From Clostridia bacterium (GTDB lineage Bacteria; Bacillota; Clostridia; Christensenellales; SZUA-584): a stretch of 35,465 nucleotides of DNA. A program made the translations under genes and the position numbers. The notes beneath the pieces are model-generated. The model was not told the DNA's origin. It worked only from the letters and a program-made list of their open reading frames with translations, and did not search any database. The stretch lies in the NCBI GenBank assembly GCA_003249555.1, contig QKIQ01000040.1:1-35465 (forward strand), given 5' to 3'. Below are positions 16,142-25,134 of this stretch, piece after piece (positions within the stretch are counted from its first letter, which is position 1; each line of letters starts with the position of its first letter).

Positions 16142-16991
16142 CTTCCACATCCTTAATAATATTCTCTACATATGTTGGCAGCGCAAACACCGCCTTATGC
16201 AGATTGGTGTTGTAATAACGCGTCCTAATACCAAGAGCATCCCATCGATCCGCATCCAAATCCTGCACGGGATGATACTTTTTTGACGAAAAGCCGAAAA
16301 GCCAGTGCCCCGAAGGATATGTCGGAATATGCGCCTGATACAAACGGCTTAACGGAAAGCTTTGCACAATACGCTTGTGAATCTGCCGAACTGATAACGC
16401 GTCCTCAGTATAAAACGGATTTTCATGCTGGTTGACAAGTATGCCGTCTTCTTTCAGCGCTTTAAAACAATTGCCGTAAAACTCTTTCGTAAACAGACCC
16501 TCGCCCGGTCCGAACGGGTCGGTAGAATCCACAATAATAATGTCATAATGATCGCTGAATCGGCGAATGAAGCGAAGCCCGTCCTCAAAATGAACATGAA
16601 CACGCTTATCGTCCATGCTGCACGCCACGCCTGGCAGGAGTTTTTTGCAGACATTCACCACTTCTTCATCGATTTCCACCAGATCAATATTTTCAACGGA
16701 TTGATATCGACAGAGCTCACGGACAGCGCCGCCGTCTCCGCCGCCGATAATCAATATGTTTTTCGCCGCAGTATGCACCGCAAGAGGCACATGCACGATC
16801 ATTTCATGATAGATGAACTCATCCTTTTCCGTGAGCATCAAGAAACCGTCCAGCGTCAGCATGCGTCCAAATTCCTGCGTTTCAAATACATCGATACGCT
16901 GAAACCGGCTTTGCGCGCTGTAAATCTGTTTGTCCACATCGATGCAAAGACCCACATTTTTCGTATGCTTTTCAGTGAATGTCAGATGCAT
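16119..16991 (-). CDS. speE: Spermidine synthase (aminopropyltransferase)
   Basis: 290 residues with the complete family signature: FQRIDVFETQEFGRMLTLDG, EFIYHEMIVHVPL, ILIIGGGDGGAVREL for the nucleoside site, VEIDEEVV and VDSTDPFGPGEGLF with the catalytic Asp. It moves the aminopropyl group of decarboxylated AdoMet to putrescine. GAKTTEF-type residues that separate spermidine, thermospermine and spermine synthases cannot be judged reliably by eye, so the acceptor is assumed to be putrescine. Its ATG overlaps the end of the decarboxylase gene by 10 bases, with AAAGGAAG upstream. Confidence 0.93.
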   Translation of the reverse strand: MHLTFTEKHTKNVGLCIDVDKQIYSAQSRFQRIDVFETQEFGRMLTLDGFLMLTEKDEFIYHEMIVHVPLAVHTAAKNILIIGGGDGGAVRELCRYQSVENIDLVEIDEEVVNVCKKLLPGVACSMDDKRVHVHFEDGLRFIRRFSDHYDIIIVDSTDPFGPGEGLFTKEFYGNCFKALKEDGILVNQHENPFYTEDALSVRQIHKRIVQSFPLSRLYQAHIPTYPSGHWLFGFSSKKYHPVQDLDADRWDALGIRTRYYNTNLHKAVFALPTYVENIIKDVEDGSIPRL

Positions 16992-18448
16992 AGTGCACTT
17001 CCTTTCAATACGTTAAGGCGCTCAATGTTTAAATCCTCCGGTCCGGTCAGCGAGCCACCTTTTTCTTTCATATATCGTATGTACGAAAGAATCTCCTTGG
17101 TGATTCTCTCTCCCGGCGCTAATATCGGAATGCCCGGAGGATAGCACATCACAGATTCCGCGCAGATTTCCCCCGCGCTTTGTTCAATGGGTATAGAGCG
17201 TTTTTCTGCATAGAAAGCCTGCTGTGGCGTAGCCGCCACCTGAGGGCTTAAATATTCCATGCGCAACATTCCGCTTTTGCTGCGCTTATAACGGCGGCGA
17301 ATCTCCGCGAGTGCGCTCACAAGCCGTTCAATGTCCCGTTCTCGGTCTCCCACGGAAATGTAGGCAAGAATATTGGCAATATCACCAAACTCCACTTGTA
17401 TATCATACTCGTCTCGCAGGATGTCGTAAACCTCAACCCCTGCAAGACCGATATCCAATGTATTTATGGACAGCTTTGTCGGGTCAAAATCGTAAATCGT
17501 GTCCCCGTTGACAATTTCGCGCGCATATGCGTAGTAATCACCGATGTCTGCGATCTCATCTCGCGCATATTGAGCGAGGTCACACACCTTGGCAAATATC
17601 TCTTTACCGTGCAGCGCCAGATTTTTCCGCGAAATATCGAGGCTTGACATGAGCAGATACGATCCGCTTGTCGTCTGTGTCAGCCCGATAATCTGCCGCA
17701 CATGCCCCGCGTTCATATGCGGCCCCGCAACCAAAATAGAGCTTTGCGTGAGAGAACCACCGGATTTGTGCATGCTGATGCTCGCCATGTCCGCCCCCGC
17801 GGCCATCGCGCTTACCGGCATATGATCTCCGAACGAAAAATGCGTGCCGTGTGCTTCGTCCGCAAGCACCGCCATGCCGTGCGCATGCGCGATTTTTGTG
17901 ATCTGCACAATATCCGAGCATATACCGTAGTATGTCGGGTTATTGACAAGCACAGCCTTTGCACTTGGGTGCGACTCGATTGCTTTCTTTACGTCTTCCA
18001 CCGACATGCCAAGCGCAATACCGAGCCGTTCGTCCGTCTGTGGATTCACATAAACGGGTGTCGCGCCGCAGAGCACCAGCGCACCGATTACACTGCGATG
18101 AACGTTGCGCGGAAGTATAATCTCGTCACCGTGTTTGCAAACCGAAAGCACCATGCTTTGCACTGCCGATGTCGTGCCGCTGACCATAAAAAAAGCGTTT
18201 GCGGCACCAAAAGCCTGCGCCGCGAGCGCTTCCGCTTCCTTGATGACAGAAACAGGGTGGCAAAGATTATCAAGCGGCTTGCTCGAATTGACGTCTGCCT
18301 CAAGGCACGCCCGCCCAAGAAAGGCTGTCAGCTCAGGATTCCCTCGCCCCTGCTTATGACCAGGGACATCAAAAGGCACAATCCTTGCAGCCTTATGTTC
18401 TTTAAGCGCTTCGAGTATGGGTGCTCTTGTCTGATCGAATTCTCTCAT
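16982..18448 (-). CDS. speA: Biosynthetic arginine decarboxylase, aspartate-aminotransferase fold (Orn/Lys/Arg decarboxylase family)
   Basis: 488 residues, the short single-module form typical of Bacillota rather than the 750-residue inducible forms. Seen: VPGHKQGRG, a ligand-phase motif VSGTTSAVQSM, DEAHGTHF and the PLP Lys in SISMHKSGGSLTQSS (K228). The C-terminal domain has ICAESVMCYPPGIPILAPGERI. Family members act on arginine, lysine or ornithine; the agmatinase gene in the same operon argues for arginine giving agmatine. It begins 15 bases after speD behind GGTGGAGG. It is unrelated in fold to E. coli SpeA, although the symbol is used for both. Confidence 0.87.
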   Translation of the reverse strand: MREFDQTRAPILEALKEHKAARIVPFDVPGHKQGRGNPELTAFLGRACLEADVNSSKPLDNLCHPVSVIKEAEALAAQAFGAANAFFMVSGTTSAVQSMVLSVCKHGDEIILPRNVHRSVIGALVLCGATPVYVNPQTDERLGIALGMSVEDVKKAIESHPSAKAVLVNNPTYYGICSDIVQITKIAHAHGMAVLADEAHGTHFSFGDHMPVSAMAAGADMASISMHKSGGSLTQSSILVAGPHMNAGHVRQIIGLTQTTSGSYLLMSSLDISRKNLALHGKEIFAKVCDLAQYARDEIADIGDYYAYAREIVNGDTIYDFDPTKLSINTLDIGLAGVEVYDILRDEYDIQVEFGDIANILAYISVGDRERDIERLVSALAEIRRRYKRSKSGMLRMEYLSPQVAATPQQAFYAEKRSIPIEQSAGEICAESVMCYPPGIPILAPGERITKEILSYIRYMKEKGGSLTGPEDLNIERLNVLKGSALCI

Positions 18449-18463
18449 CTGCCTCCACCGTCA

Positions 18464-19231
18464 TTAGTATACGTTCTTTCCGCTGAATATATCGATCATT
18501 TCGCGCCGCAGACTGCTTGTGATCTCAAGCCTCTCTCTGGGAGGCAGCTCATGAACGTCCTTATTGAAAAGATAGTTCTGCAAGTCCATCTCCTTGATGA
18601 GCATCTTTGTATGAAACAGGTTCGCCTGATACACGTTGATATCAATCGCATCATACTTTCCCAGCGTTGGCTCCGCGATAAACTCCTGAATAGACGTGAT
18701 ATCATGATCAATAAAGAGTTTCTTGCCGTCCAAATCGCGGGTGAACCCCCTCACACGATAGTCCATTGTAATGATATCAGAATCAAAGCTTCCAATCAAA
18801 TAATCTAATGTCTGCAAAGGGGTAATCTCGCCGCAAGTCGCCACATCAATATCAACACGAAATGTGGCGATAGACGTTTCCGGATGAAATTCGGGATAAG
18901 TATGCACCGTGACATGACTTTTATCAAGATGCGCCACAACCGTATCACCACGCGTGCGAAGACCCGAGATTGAATCCTCTGCGATTAAAAAAGTGACGCT
19001 GGCACCCTGTGGGTCATAATCCTGTTTGGATATGCTTAAAACCTGCGCATTTATCATCGTCGTCACAGATTCAAGTATGCCCGTAAGACGATCAGAGTTG
19101 TATTGCTCGTCGACATAATCAATATATTCGCGCTGCTCACGTTCACTTTTCGCATAACATACATCGAATATGTTAAAGCTCAGTGATTTCGTGAGGTTGT
19201 TAAATCCGTATAGCTTCAATTTCTGTTCCAT
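18464..19231 (-). CDS. speD: S-adenosylmethionine decarboxylase proenzyme, E. coli type
   Basis: 255 residues, close in length and sequence to the class 1A enzyme of E. coli ([24 protein letters not shown] at the start). Self-cleavage generating the pyruvoyl group is expected between K104 and S105 in [18 protein letters not shown]-like [30 protein letters not shown] and [10 protein letters not shown] equivalents are present. It makes decarboxylated AdoMet, the aminopropyl donor for SpeE. As first gene of the polyamine operon it follows a terminator-like hairpin by 34 bases, which may make its expression attenuated. Confidence 0.93.
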   Translation of the reverse strand: MEQKLKLYGFNNLTKSLSFNIFDVCYAKSEREQREYIDYVDEQYNSDRLTGILESVTTMINAQVLSISKQDYDPQGASVTFLIAEDSISGLRTRGDTVVAHLDKSHVTVHTYPEFHPETSIATFRVDIDVATCGEITPLQTLDYLIGSFDSDIITMDYRVRGFTRDLDGKKLFIDHDITSIQEFIAEPTLGKYDAIDINVYQANLFHTKMLIKEMDLQNYLFNKDVHELPPRERLEITSSLRREMIDIFSGKNVY

Positions 19232-19264
19232 TCAACTTAAGCCTTTCTATAAACCTCGTCCATC

Positions 19265-19326
19265 AAAAAATAAAAACGCTTCAAGGTACGATGTGCAATT
19301 ATTTTTGCCGCATCCACTTGAGCGTT
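19265..19326 (-). terminator. Terminator or attenuator just upstream of speD
   Basis: On the minus strand AACGCTCAAG (19326-19317) pairs with CTTGAAGCGTT (19285-19275, one bulged A). Inner pairs are GATG/CATC and GCAA/TTGC. The tail reads three T, A, six T (19274-19265). The speD ATG is at 19231. So either an upstream RNA ends here or transcription into speD is conditional. Confidence 0.6.
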
Positions 19327-19700
19327 CAATCTCATAAAACCAGCGTCTTGTTAGGCATAAGCCCGCACAGGACAAGCTGCAAGCTTTAAAAGGCAGAGTC
19401 TATATAGCAAGGAATTACTTTTACTACTCTTATTGATTGTTTCACAAGTGTGATGTGCGGCTGTCGCACACGGCTATTAAGTAGCCAACTTATAAAATTT
19501 GAGTCTTCACTCAACCAATAAGGCAACAAAGTTGCCAGATTCCGGCCTTTGACCCGGCTGTCCGTATGGCCTTGATGCTTTTTGAAAGAGCATGGTCAAA
19601 ATTTCTTGCCGGCAGGCGATACAATCACCCTGCCCAAAAAGGCTCACTGCCTCTTTATTATGGGATACCCAAAAGCATAACACCTTCAAGCAACCACTAC
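19327..19700 (-). ncRNA. Hairpin-rich leader or small RNA upstream of the polyamine operon
   Basis: The 542-base gap between the permease and speD has no convincing gene. On the minus strand it is packed with short perfect hairpins: GGCAGG/CCTGCC (about 19609-19634), the GCCGG/CCGGC pairs near 19540-19560, GGCAAC/GTTGCC (19522-19536), GAGT/ACTC (19501-19512), GGCTA/TAGCC (19472-19486), GTGCG/CGCAC (19455-19469). The terminator-like hairpin before speD follows. This fits a structured cis-regulatory RNA or an independent RNA. No known riboswitch signature (SAM, lysine, guanidine) was recognised. A 60-codon frame beginning with TTG (19507-19689) runs through the hairpins and is doubtful. Rest of the gap (19701-19773): AT-rich, nothing seen. 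Confidence 0.4.
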
Positions 19701-19773
19701 GTTATGCATTATAATGAATGCGTCTTTAAATTACAAGTTTTTTTTAAATAACAATAGTTTTATATTGGTTTCA

Positions 19774-21234
19774 TCAATCATCTGCTTTATCCTGTCTGGT
19801 GTATTCATTTTTTATAATCTTATCTTTGTCAGTTTCCGATATTTCTTCCGACGCTTCCGCCCACATGATTGCTTTGCGCTGATTAATGTTGGGGCGGGCA
19901 TTCCCTTTTTTCGTGCTTACCCCAAAAAGCCTCATTGCGGCATAATACAGCGCAAAAAAAACAATAAGTATAATACCGGCTACAAGGCCAGATAACTGCC
20001 CCTTTATAAAAGGCATACTCAGCATGGTTATCACAAGAAGCGACAGCACGGCAACTGAGGTGTACGGAAAGCCACAGATTTGACATTTGCCTTCCGGCGG
20101 GCATCCATGTCTCCTTCGGAATCGAATATGAGTGGCTATAATTACAACATAAGTGAAAAGCAACGCAAAACCACCCGAACTGACAAGAAATAGGTACACG
20201 CTTGGAAACAGCAATCCGATACCCAATGCCACCAGCATCCCGATGCCGGAAACGATAATGCCACGGTACGGCACATCCGTATTGTCCTTAAGCTGTTTGG
20301 GTGCCAAGCCCTCATGGGCAAGCGAGCGTATCATACGTCCCAAACCAAACATGGCCGCAAGCATTGTCGATATTATTGCCGTAATCAGCACCAAATTCAA
20401 CGCACTGCCCGCCCATCCGAATCCACGCGCATTAAGCGCGGCGACAAACGGACTGACATTTGCGTTTATTGAGCCCGTGGGAATGAGTATGATAAGCATT
20501 GTAATGGCGGCAATATACAGACCGACAAGGCTCAATACCGTGTATCTTATCGCTCTTGGAATTGTCTTATGAGGATTGTCAGCTTCCGACGAGGCAAGAC
20601 CGATAATCTCAAATCCCGCATAAGTAAACATAACGATCAGCATACTGCCAGCAAGCCCCGAAAACCCGCCAGGCATAAAGCTCTCATTTTCAAGAACACT
20701 AAAGCCAAAGGGTTCATTATTCCCAAAAACACCGAAAACAAGCAAAAATGCTATCACGATAAATGACACGACGGCAAGAAGCTTAACGGCAGCCAATCCG
20801 CTTTCAAGCTTGCTTAAGGCTCTCGCTCCCAAAAGATTAAGCAGCGTCACCACCACGATAATGGTACTGCCCATTAATGGCAGCGATAAGCTTGGCAGCC
20901 ACTGTTGTATGAGAATCGATACGGCTGTGGCTTCACTTGACATGGCCAACACCATACCTGTCCAATAGACCCAGCCAACCACAAACCCCGTCCCCTGCCC
21001 AAAAGCCTGCCCCGCAAACGTTCGGAACGAACCAGTATCAGGATTTGCAACTGTCATTTCGGACAAAGCGAAAAGAATAAAATAAACGAGAGCACCGCCT
21101 ACTGCGTAAGCGATTAATATTGACGGCCCTGCCGCACTTATCGCCATAGATGATCCTAAGAAAAATGAACCTCCAATCACCGTGCCCAACGCCATCATGG
21201 TCAAGTGCCATGCCGATAAACCTTTTTCCTTCAT
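19774..21234 (-). CDS. Amino-acid permease, APC superfamily
   Basis: 486 residues from ATG 21234 (GGAGA upstream; 13 further in-frame codons upstream are not needed). About twelve membrane segments. The first carries the family signature MMALGTVIGGSFFLGSSMAI; later GSFRTFAGQAFGQGTGFVVGWVYW and EADNPHKTIPRAI match AAT-type proton-coupled amino-acid symporters. A hydrophilic loop with CPPEGKCQICGFPYTS lies between segments 10 and 11. The C-terminus is charged and cytoplasmic. The substrate is not readable. It is separated from the polyamine operon by a structured gap, so supply of arginine or polyamine exchange is only a guess. Confidence 0.85.
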   Translation of the reverse strand: MKEKGLSAWHLTMMALGTVIGGSFFLGSSMAISAAGPSILIAYAVGGALVYFILFALSEMTVANPDTGSFRTFAGQAFGQGTGFVVGWVYWTGMVLAMSSEATAVSILIQQWLPSLSLPLMGSTIIVVVTLLNLLGARALSKLESGLAAVKLLAVVSFIVIAFLLVFGVFGNNEPFGFSVLENESFMPGGFSGLAGSMLIVMFTYAGFEIIGLASSEADNPHKTIPRAIRYTVLSLVGLYIAAITMLIILIPTGSINANVSPFVAALNARGFGWAGSALNLVLITAIISTMLAAMFGLGRMIRSLAHEGLAPKQLKDNTDVPYRGIIVSGIGMLVALGIGLLFPSVYLFLVSSGGFALLFTYVVIIATHIRFRRRHGCPPEGKCQICGFPYTSVAVLSLLVITMLSMPFIKGQLSGLVAGIILIVFFALYYAAMRLFGVSTKKGNARPNINQRKAIMWAEASEEISETDKDKIIKNEYTRQDKADD

Positions 21235-21348
21235 CAAATTTCTCCGAAAACAATCATTGTTTTGCAACGCCATCTTGAAACAGGCGAATATACGTTTCTG
21301 CTTATTAGCATCTTCATATCTGAAAAATATTAGTCATATCATTCAAAT

Positions 21349-21383
21349 AAAAAAAGCTTTGATTGTATATTGTCAATCAAAGC
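21349..21383 (-). terminator. Terminator of the GH18 gene
   Basis: Perfect 10-bp stem (21356-21365 with 21374-21383) with an 8-base loop. On the minus strand it is followed by seven T (21355-21349). Confidence 0.88.
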
Positions 21384-21399
21384 GTAAATCAATTAGATA

Positions 21400-23343
21400 T
21401 TATTTGATATGATCATAGACCGCCCTTAACATTGATCCGTCAGCGTTTTGAGAAATCTCCCAAATCGCTGCTCCACCTAATTGTTTTTCTTTTATATATA
21501 GCGCTTTTTGGGAAACAGAATCGGTATCATCGTATGATATAAACGTTGATCCGTCAAAAAGCCACGGTACGCGCGCCTCATTGTGTATGAAGCGGTTATA
21601 TGCCGCATTGCTTAAGTACGTCGACACGATTCTATCATAAGAAATTGAACCTCCGGATGAAAACGACTGATAAAGACCGCTATTCGCATCTGTGACGCCG
21701 TTAAATTTGATACCATAGAACGGTAAACCCATCAGTATTTTTTCCTTGGGAAAACCCTTGCTTATCCATAGATTAACGGCATCCTCGCAGCTCCATTTGA
21801 ATTGAGGCGATGATTCTGTCGGCCTATAGAGTGGCGCATTAAAGTCCGTTAGGCTCCCCGCCCATGGGCCATGCATATCGTAGGTCATAATTGTGGCAAA
21901 ATCAACATAGTTCGAAAGCTTTTCAAGTTCCGTATTGGCGGCATAGAAGCTGCCAGCTGCACCCGCAAAGGCTAACAGGTAGTGTTTTCCGTCAATACTT
22001 CCTTGCACATCCAGCTTCTCACGAATCTTCGCCATCAACAGCGTAAAGTTCGTCTTGTCTTCAGGACGTCTGCCGTTGGATGAAAGACCGCCGCCCACCG
22101 GATACTCCCAATCCAGATCCACGCCGTCAAAGCCATGTTCCGTGATAAACGCAACAATGCTGTCGGCGAAAACCGTTCGGCTTTGTTCAGTCAGCGCCGC
22201 ATCCGAAAACTTGCCGGACCATGTCCAGCCACCAACTGAAATCATCGTTTTGAGATTCGGGTTTTGTTGCTTAAGCTGACGCAGTTTGCTGAAATTTTCA
22301 GGATCGACAGTCTGGTCTCCCATGCAAACTTTTAGATCAGAACTTATATTTGCAAACGCATATTTGATATGCGTGAGCTTTTCTGCCGGTATGTTTTGAG
22401 GTGAATACCCTGAATAAGCCGCCCACGACGCATAGTATCCGGCAATAATTTTCTGATTTGATACCGGCGTTGGTGTTGGTGTCGATGCCGGTGTGGGTAC
22501 AGGCGTTTGCGTTGGTGTCGGTGCCGGTGTGGGTACAGGCGTTTGCGTTGGTGTCGGTGCCGGTGTGGGTACAGGCGTTTGCGCCGGTGTCGGCTCAGGA
22601 ACGGATTTCACGGAAAGATACCTGCCATAAATATAACCGACAGTGCTTTTGTAATCTATTCTGTACCATGAACCGTTCTGTCCGGTCACTTCATATGTGG
22701 AGCCTTTTGTAGCAAAACCAATTATTGAATAACGAGTGCTCGGCCCGCTGCGCACATTCACGCCATTTTTGCAATTGAGAACAGTTCCCATTTTGATAGA
22801 CGGCGTCTGCGGCGGCGCCTGTAAAACCGTTGATACTGAAAGATACGTTGAATACACATAGGCCGTCATCCCGTTAATGCTGATCTGATACCAAGAACCG
22901 CTTTGCCCCGTGACGCTGTATACACTGCCTCTTGGTGCTTTCCCAACTTTTGCGTACCCGGTTCCTGGTCCGCTGCGCACATTAACATAGCTTTTACAGT
23001 TAACTATTGTCCCAGTCTTCAAAGACTCAGTCTGGAAATTCTTTTGAAGCTCGGATGAAACTGAAACATACCGAGAATAGACATATGCGTCTTTCCCGTT
23101 GTAATTGATATTATACCATGAACCTACTTGTCCCAGAACACTGTACTGTGCCCCCTTGGAGGCAATGCCCAGCATGCTGTAACCGGTTCCCGGCCCGCTG
23201 CGCACATTCACGAAGCTGCTGCAGTTTACAATTGTTCCCATCTGGTTGGAAACTGCATAAACGTTCGTTGCCGAAAAGAAAAAAACAAAAATAAAAACAA
23301 GGACAAACAGTATTGCCAGCATTCTGCGATTTTTTATGTGCAT
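21400..23343 (-). CDS. Secreted GH18 glycosidase with three SH3b repeats
   Basis: 647 residues. Signal peptide about 1-30 (long Phe/Val/Leu core, VYA cleavage). Three SH3b wall-binding repeats follow at about 35-97, 111-173 and 185-247, each with VNVRSGPxTxY and GSWYxI. A Pro-Thr linker is at 251-297. The GH18 domain (298-647) has the complete DGVDLDWE motif (D406, D409, D411 and acid E413), plus [17 protein letters not shown] and a C-terminal [10 protein letters not shown]18 enzymes cleave beta-1,4 bonds next to N-acetylglucosamine, in chitin or peptidoglycan. SH3b domains favour peptidoglycan, and spore cortex-lytic GH18 enzymes exist, so the divergent germination operon is suggestive. AGGAG precedes the ATG. 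Confidence 0.92.
   Translation of the reverse strand: MHIKNRRMLAILFVLVFIFVFFFSATNVYAVSNQMGTIVNCSSFVNVRSGPGTGYSMLGIASKGAQYSVLGQVGSWYNINYNGKDAYVYSRYVSVSSELQKNFQTESLKTGTIVNCKSYVNVRSGPGTGYAKVGKAPRGSVYSVTGQSGSWYQISINGMTAYVYSTYLSVSTVLQAPPQTPSIKMGTVLNCKNGVNVRSGPSTRYSIIGFATKGSTYEVTGQNGSWYRIDYKSTVGYIYGRYLSVKSVPEPTPAQTPVPTPAPTPTQTPVPTPAPTPTQTPVPTPASTPTPTPVSNQKIIAGYYASWAAYSGYSPQNIPAEKLTHIKYAFANISSDLKVCMGDQTVDPENFSKLRQLKQQNPNLKTMISVGGWTWSGKFSDAALTEQSRTVFADSIVAFITEHGFDGVDLDWEYPVGGGLSSNGRRPEDKTNFTLLMAKIREKLDVQGSIDGKHYLLAFAGAAGSFYAANTELEKLSNYVDFATIMTYDMHGPWAGSLTDFNAPLYRPTESSPQFKWSCEDAVNLWISKGFPKEKILMGLPFYGIKFNGVTDANSGLYQSFSSGGSISYDRIVSTYLSNAAYNRFIHNEARVPWLFDGSTFISYDDTDSVSQKALYIKEKQLGGAAIWEISQNADGSMLRAVYDHIK
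22487..22594. repeat. Three tandem 36-bp repeats encoding the Pro-Thr linker
   Basis: Copies begin at 22487, 22523 and 22559. The first two are identical and the third diverges in its last part. Each encodes a 12-residue TPxPTPAP-type unit inside the GH18 gene. Such repeats expand and contract readily. Confidence 0.9.
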
Positions 23344-23518
23344 TTTTTCTCCTGTGGAATAATAAGTTCTTGTACATAAATTCTAGCATAAGCACCAGCG
23401 CATATACAACCGGTGATATATGGCGTCACTGACACGATATACGTATGCTTGGGAGGGTTTAACACTTTTTTACCGTTATAATACTAAGATTTTGCTGCGC
23501 ACTTGATATGTCTAATCC

Positions 23519-23547
23519 GCATAGATTTGCGCCTTTTGGTTATATTG
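23519..23547 (+). promoter_or_regulatory. Possible sigma-G-like promoter of the germination operon
   Basis: GCATA (23519-23523), 17 bases, TATATTG (23541-23547). This partly matches the forespore sigma-G pattern (GHATR, 17-18, CATnHTA). Forespore expression is expected for ger operons, but the -10 match is imperfect. The remaining 23344-23571 region holds AT-rich sequence only. Confidence 0.25.
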
Positions 23548-23583
23548 AATTTAAGGCAGAGTATGTAATTTGGGAGGAGTTTA

Positions 23584-25122
23584 ATTATCTATAGATCTAA
23601 CAGAGGAAAAAAAACAGGGGAAATTCAAAGCGATCCTAAAGAGGTGCTAAAGCAGGCTGAGCCTAAAAAAGCCGAGCAGCAGGCCGAGCCAAAAGGCAAA
23701 AGCAATATGCAAACTTTCCCTTCAAATATTGAACAATGCGAAACGTTTGTAAAAGAAATTTTTTGCAATAGCTTTGACATTGTCATCGAAAGCTTTGATA
23801 CCAATAAAGACAAGGCTTTGATTGTGTATGTGGATGGCCTGACCGATAAGGATCTTATTGATAGGGATATTATCAGACCGCTGAAATCAGATCATTTTAA
23901 CGGTGACATTGGCCACGCAATTCATTCAACTTTTACTGAGACTGAAGACTTGTCCAGATTTACGCAAAGCGTTCTTGGCGGTTTTATCGCTCTTTTCTAC
24001 TGCGGCTGCGGCAAAGCTTATCTAATTGAATTCAGACAATATCAAATGCGGTCGGTAGAAGAACCCAAAGCCGAAACCGTTGTTCGCGGTCCAAAGGAGG
24101 GTTTCAACGAAAACATCAGAACCAATACATCCCTCATCCGTCGAAAAATTCATAATCCAAAGCTTATCGTTGAACATATGACGATTGGAACGCAGACAAA
24201 CACGTCTGTGGAGCTGGTATATATCAGCGGCCTTGTGAACATGGATGTTCTCAATGCGGTTAAAAAACATTTAGCCAAGATTAACGTTGATATGATATTG
24301 GAATCGGGACAGCTAGAACAATATATTTGCAGAAACACTTATTCTCCGGTTTCGGGCGTCGGCCTGACTCAAAAACCCGACGTGGCTGCCGCAAGAATAA
24401 TTGAGGGGCGAGTGATCATCCTGATAGATGGCGCCCCCCACGCACTCACAATCCCGGAGCTGTTTGTAGAAAATCTTCACACTGCAGAGGATTATTACAA
24501 CAGAACACTATACTCCTCGATACTTCGTATTTTGAGGCTGACCGGCCTTTTTGTAACGGTGATGCTGCCGGGGATGGCTGTGGCGGTCATGTCGTATAAT
24601 CAGGAGATGATTCCATCAATTTTTCTGGCCAGCATCGTGAGCGCCATGCAAAAAACGCCTATGACTGTTGCAGCGGAGATATTATTGATGACGGTGATGT
24701 TTGAATTGCTTAAGGAAGCCGGCACGCGTCTTCCGCAGGCTATCGGCTCGGCAATATCTATCGTGGGTTCTTTAATTGTTGGCGAAGCGGCTGTCAGTGC
24801 AGGAATTGTAAGCGAACCTTCTGTCATTATTGTGGCCATTGCCGCCGTCAGTAGTTTTATTGTTCCGAATCTGGCCGAATTTGTGCTGGTCTATCGGGGA
24901 TTCTTTTGGCTAATGGGCACAATTTTGGGGTTAATCGGCATCGGCGCCGCTTATATGATCATGCTGACGCAGCTTGTTTCTACCAGATCTTATGGCGTCC
25001 CCATATTCTCCTCCTTCTCCAAAGAAGAAATGAAAGACAGCTTCATACGGTTCCCGCTGCGTTTTTTGAAGTATCGACCTAGCTCCATTCAAAAGAGAAA
25101 TATGAAAAGAAATGGAATGTGA
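23584..25122 (+). CDS. gerKA: Spore germination receptor A subunit (GerKA type), apparent non-standard start
   Basis: 512 codons if read from ATT 23584. A hydrophilic N-terminal domain (about 1-300, with AEPK-rich repeats near the start) is followed by SVGLTQKPDVAA-type RTQKPDV-like sequence, then IIEGRVIILIDGAPHALTIPELF. A membrane part has about five segments. This is the GerA family A subunit, sitting in the inner spore membrane and taking part in nutrient sensing and ion release. The start is a problem. GGGAGGAG (23572-23579) is an excellent ribosome binding site, but only ATT (23584) or ATC (23587) follow in frame. The first standard start, GTG 23644, has no site, and an in-frame ATG at 23563 is followed at once by TAA. 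Either ATT is used, as in infC, or the sequence has a point change. Confidence 0.85.
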   Translation: MIYRSNRGKKTGEIQSDPKEVLKQAEPKKAEQQAEPKGKSNMQTFPSNIEQCETFVKEIFCNSFDIVIESFDTNKDKALIVYVDGLTDKDLIDRDIIRPLKSDHFNGDIGHAIHSTFTETEDLSRFTQSVLGGFIALFYCGCGKAYLIEFRQYQMRSVEEPKAETVVRGPKEGFNENIRTNTSLIRRKIHNPKLIVEHMTIGTQTNTSVELVYISGLVNMDVLNAVKKHLAKINVDMILESGQLEQYICRNTYSPVSGVGLTQKPDVAAARIIEGRVIILIDGAPHALTIPELFVENLHTAEDYYNRTLYSSILRILRLTGLFVTVMLPGMAVAVMSYNQEMIPSIFLASIVSAMQKTPMTVAAEILLMTVMFELLKEAGTRLPQAIGSAISIVGSLIVGEAAVSAGIVSEPSVIIVAIAAVSSFIVPNLAEFVLVYRGFFWLMGTILGLIGIGAAYMIMLTQLVSTRSYGVPIFSSFSKEEMKDSFIRFPLRFLKYRPSSIQKRNMKRNGM

Positions 25123-25134
25123 GGATGTTTTGCG

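Noticed and set aside
19507..19689. 60-codon minus-strand frame starting with TTG within the speD leader
   Set aside because: Weak start, runs through perfect hairpins that explain the sequence better; kept only as an alternative in the leader entry.
22487..22594. CRISPR array
   Set aside because: The 36-bp repeats are contiguous, without spacers, and encode an in-frame Pro-Thr linker.
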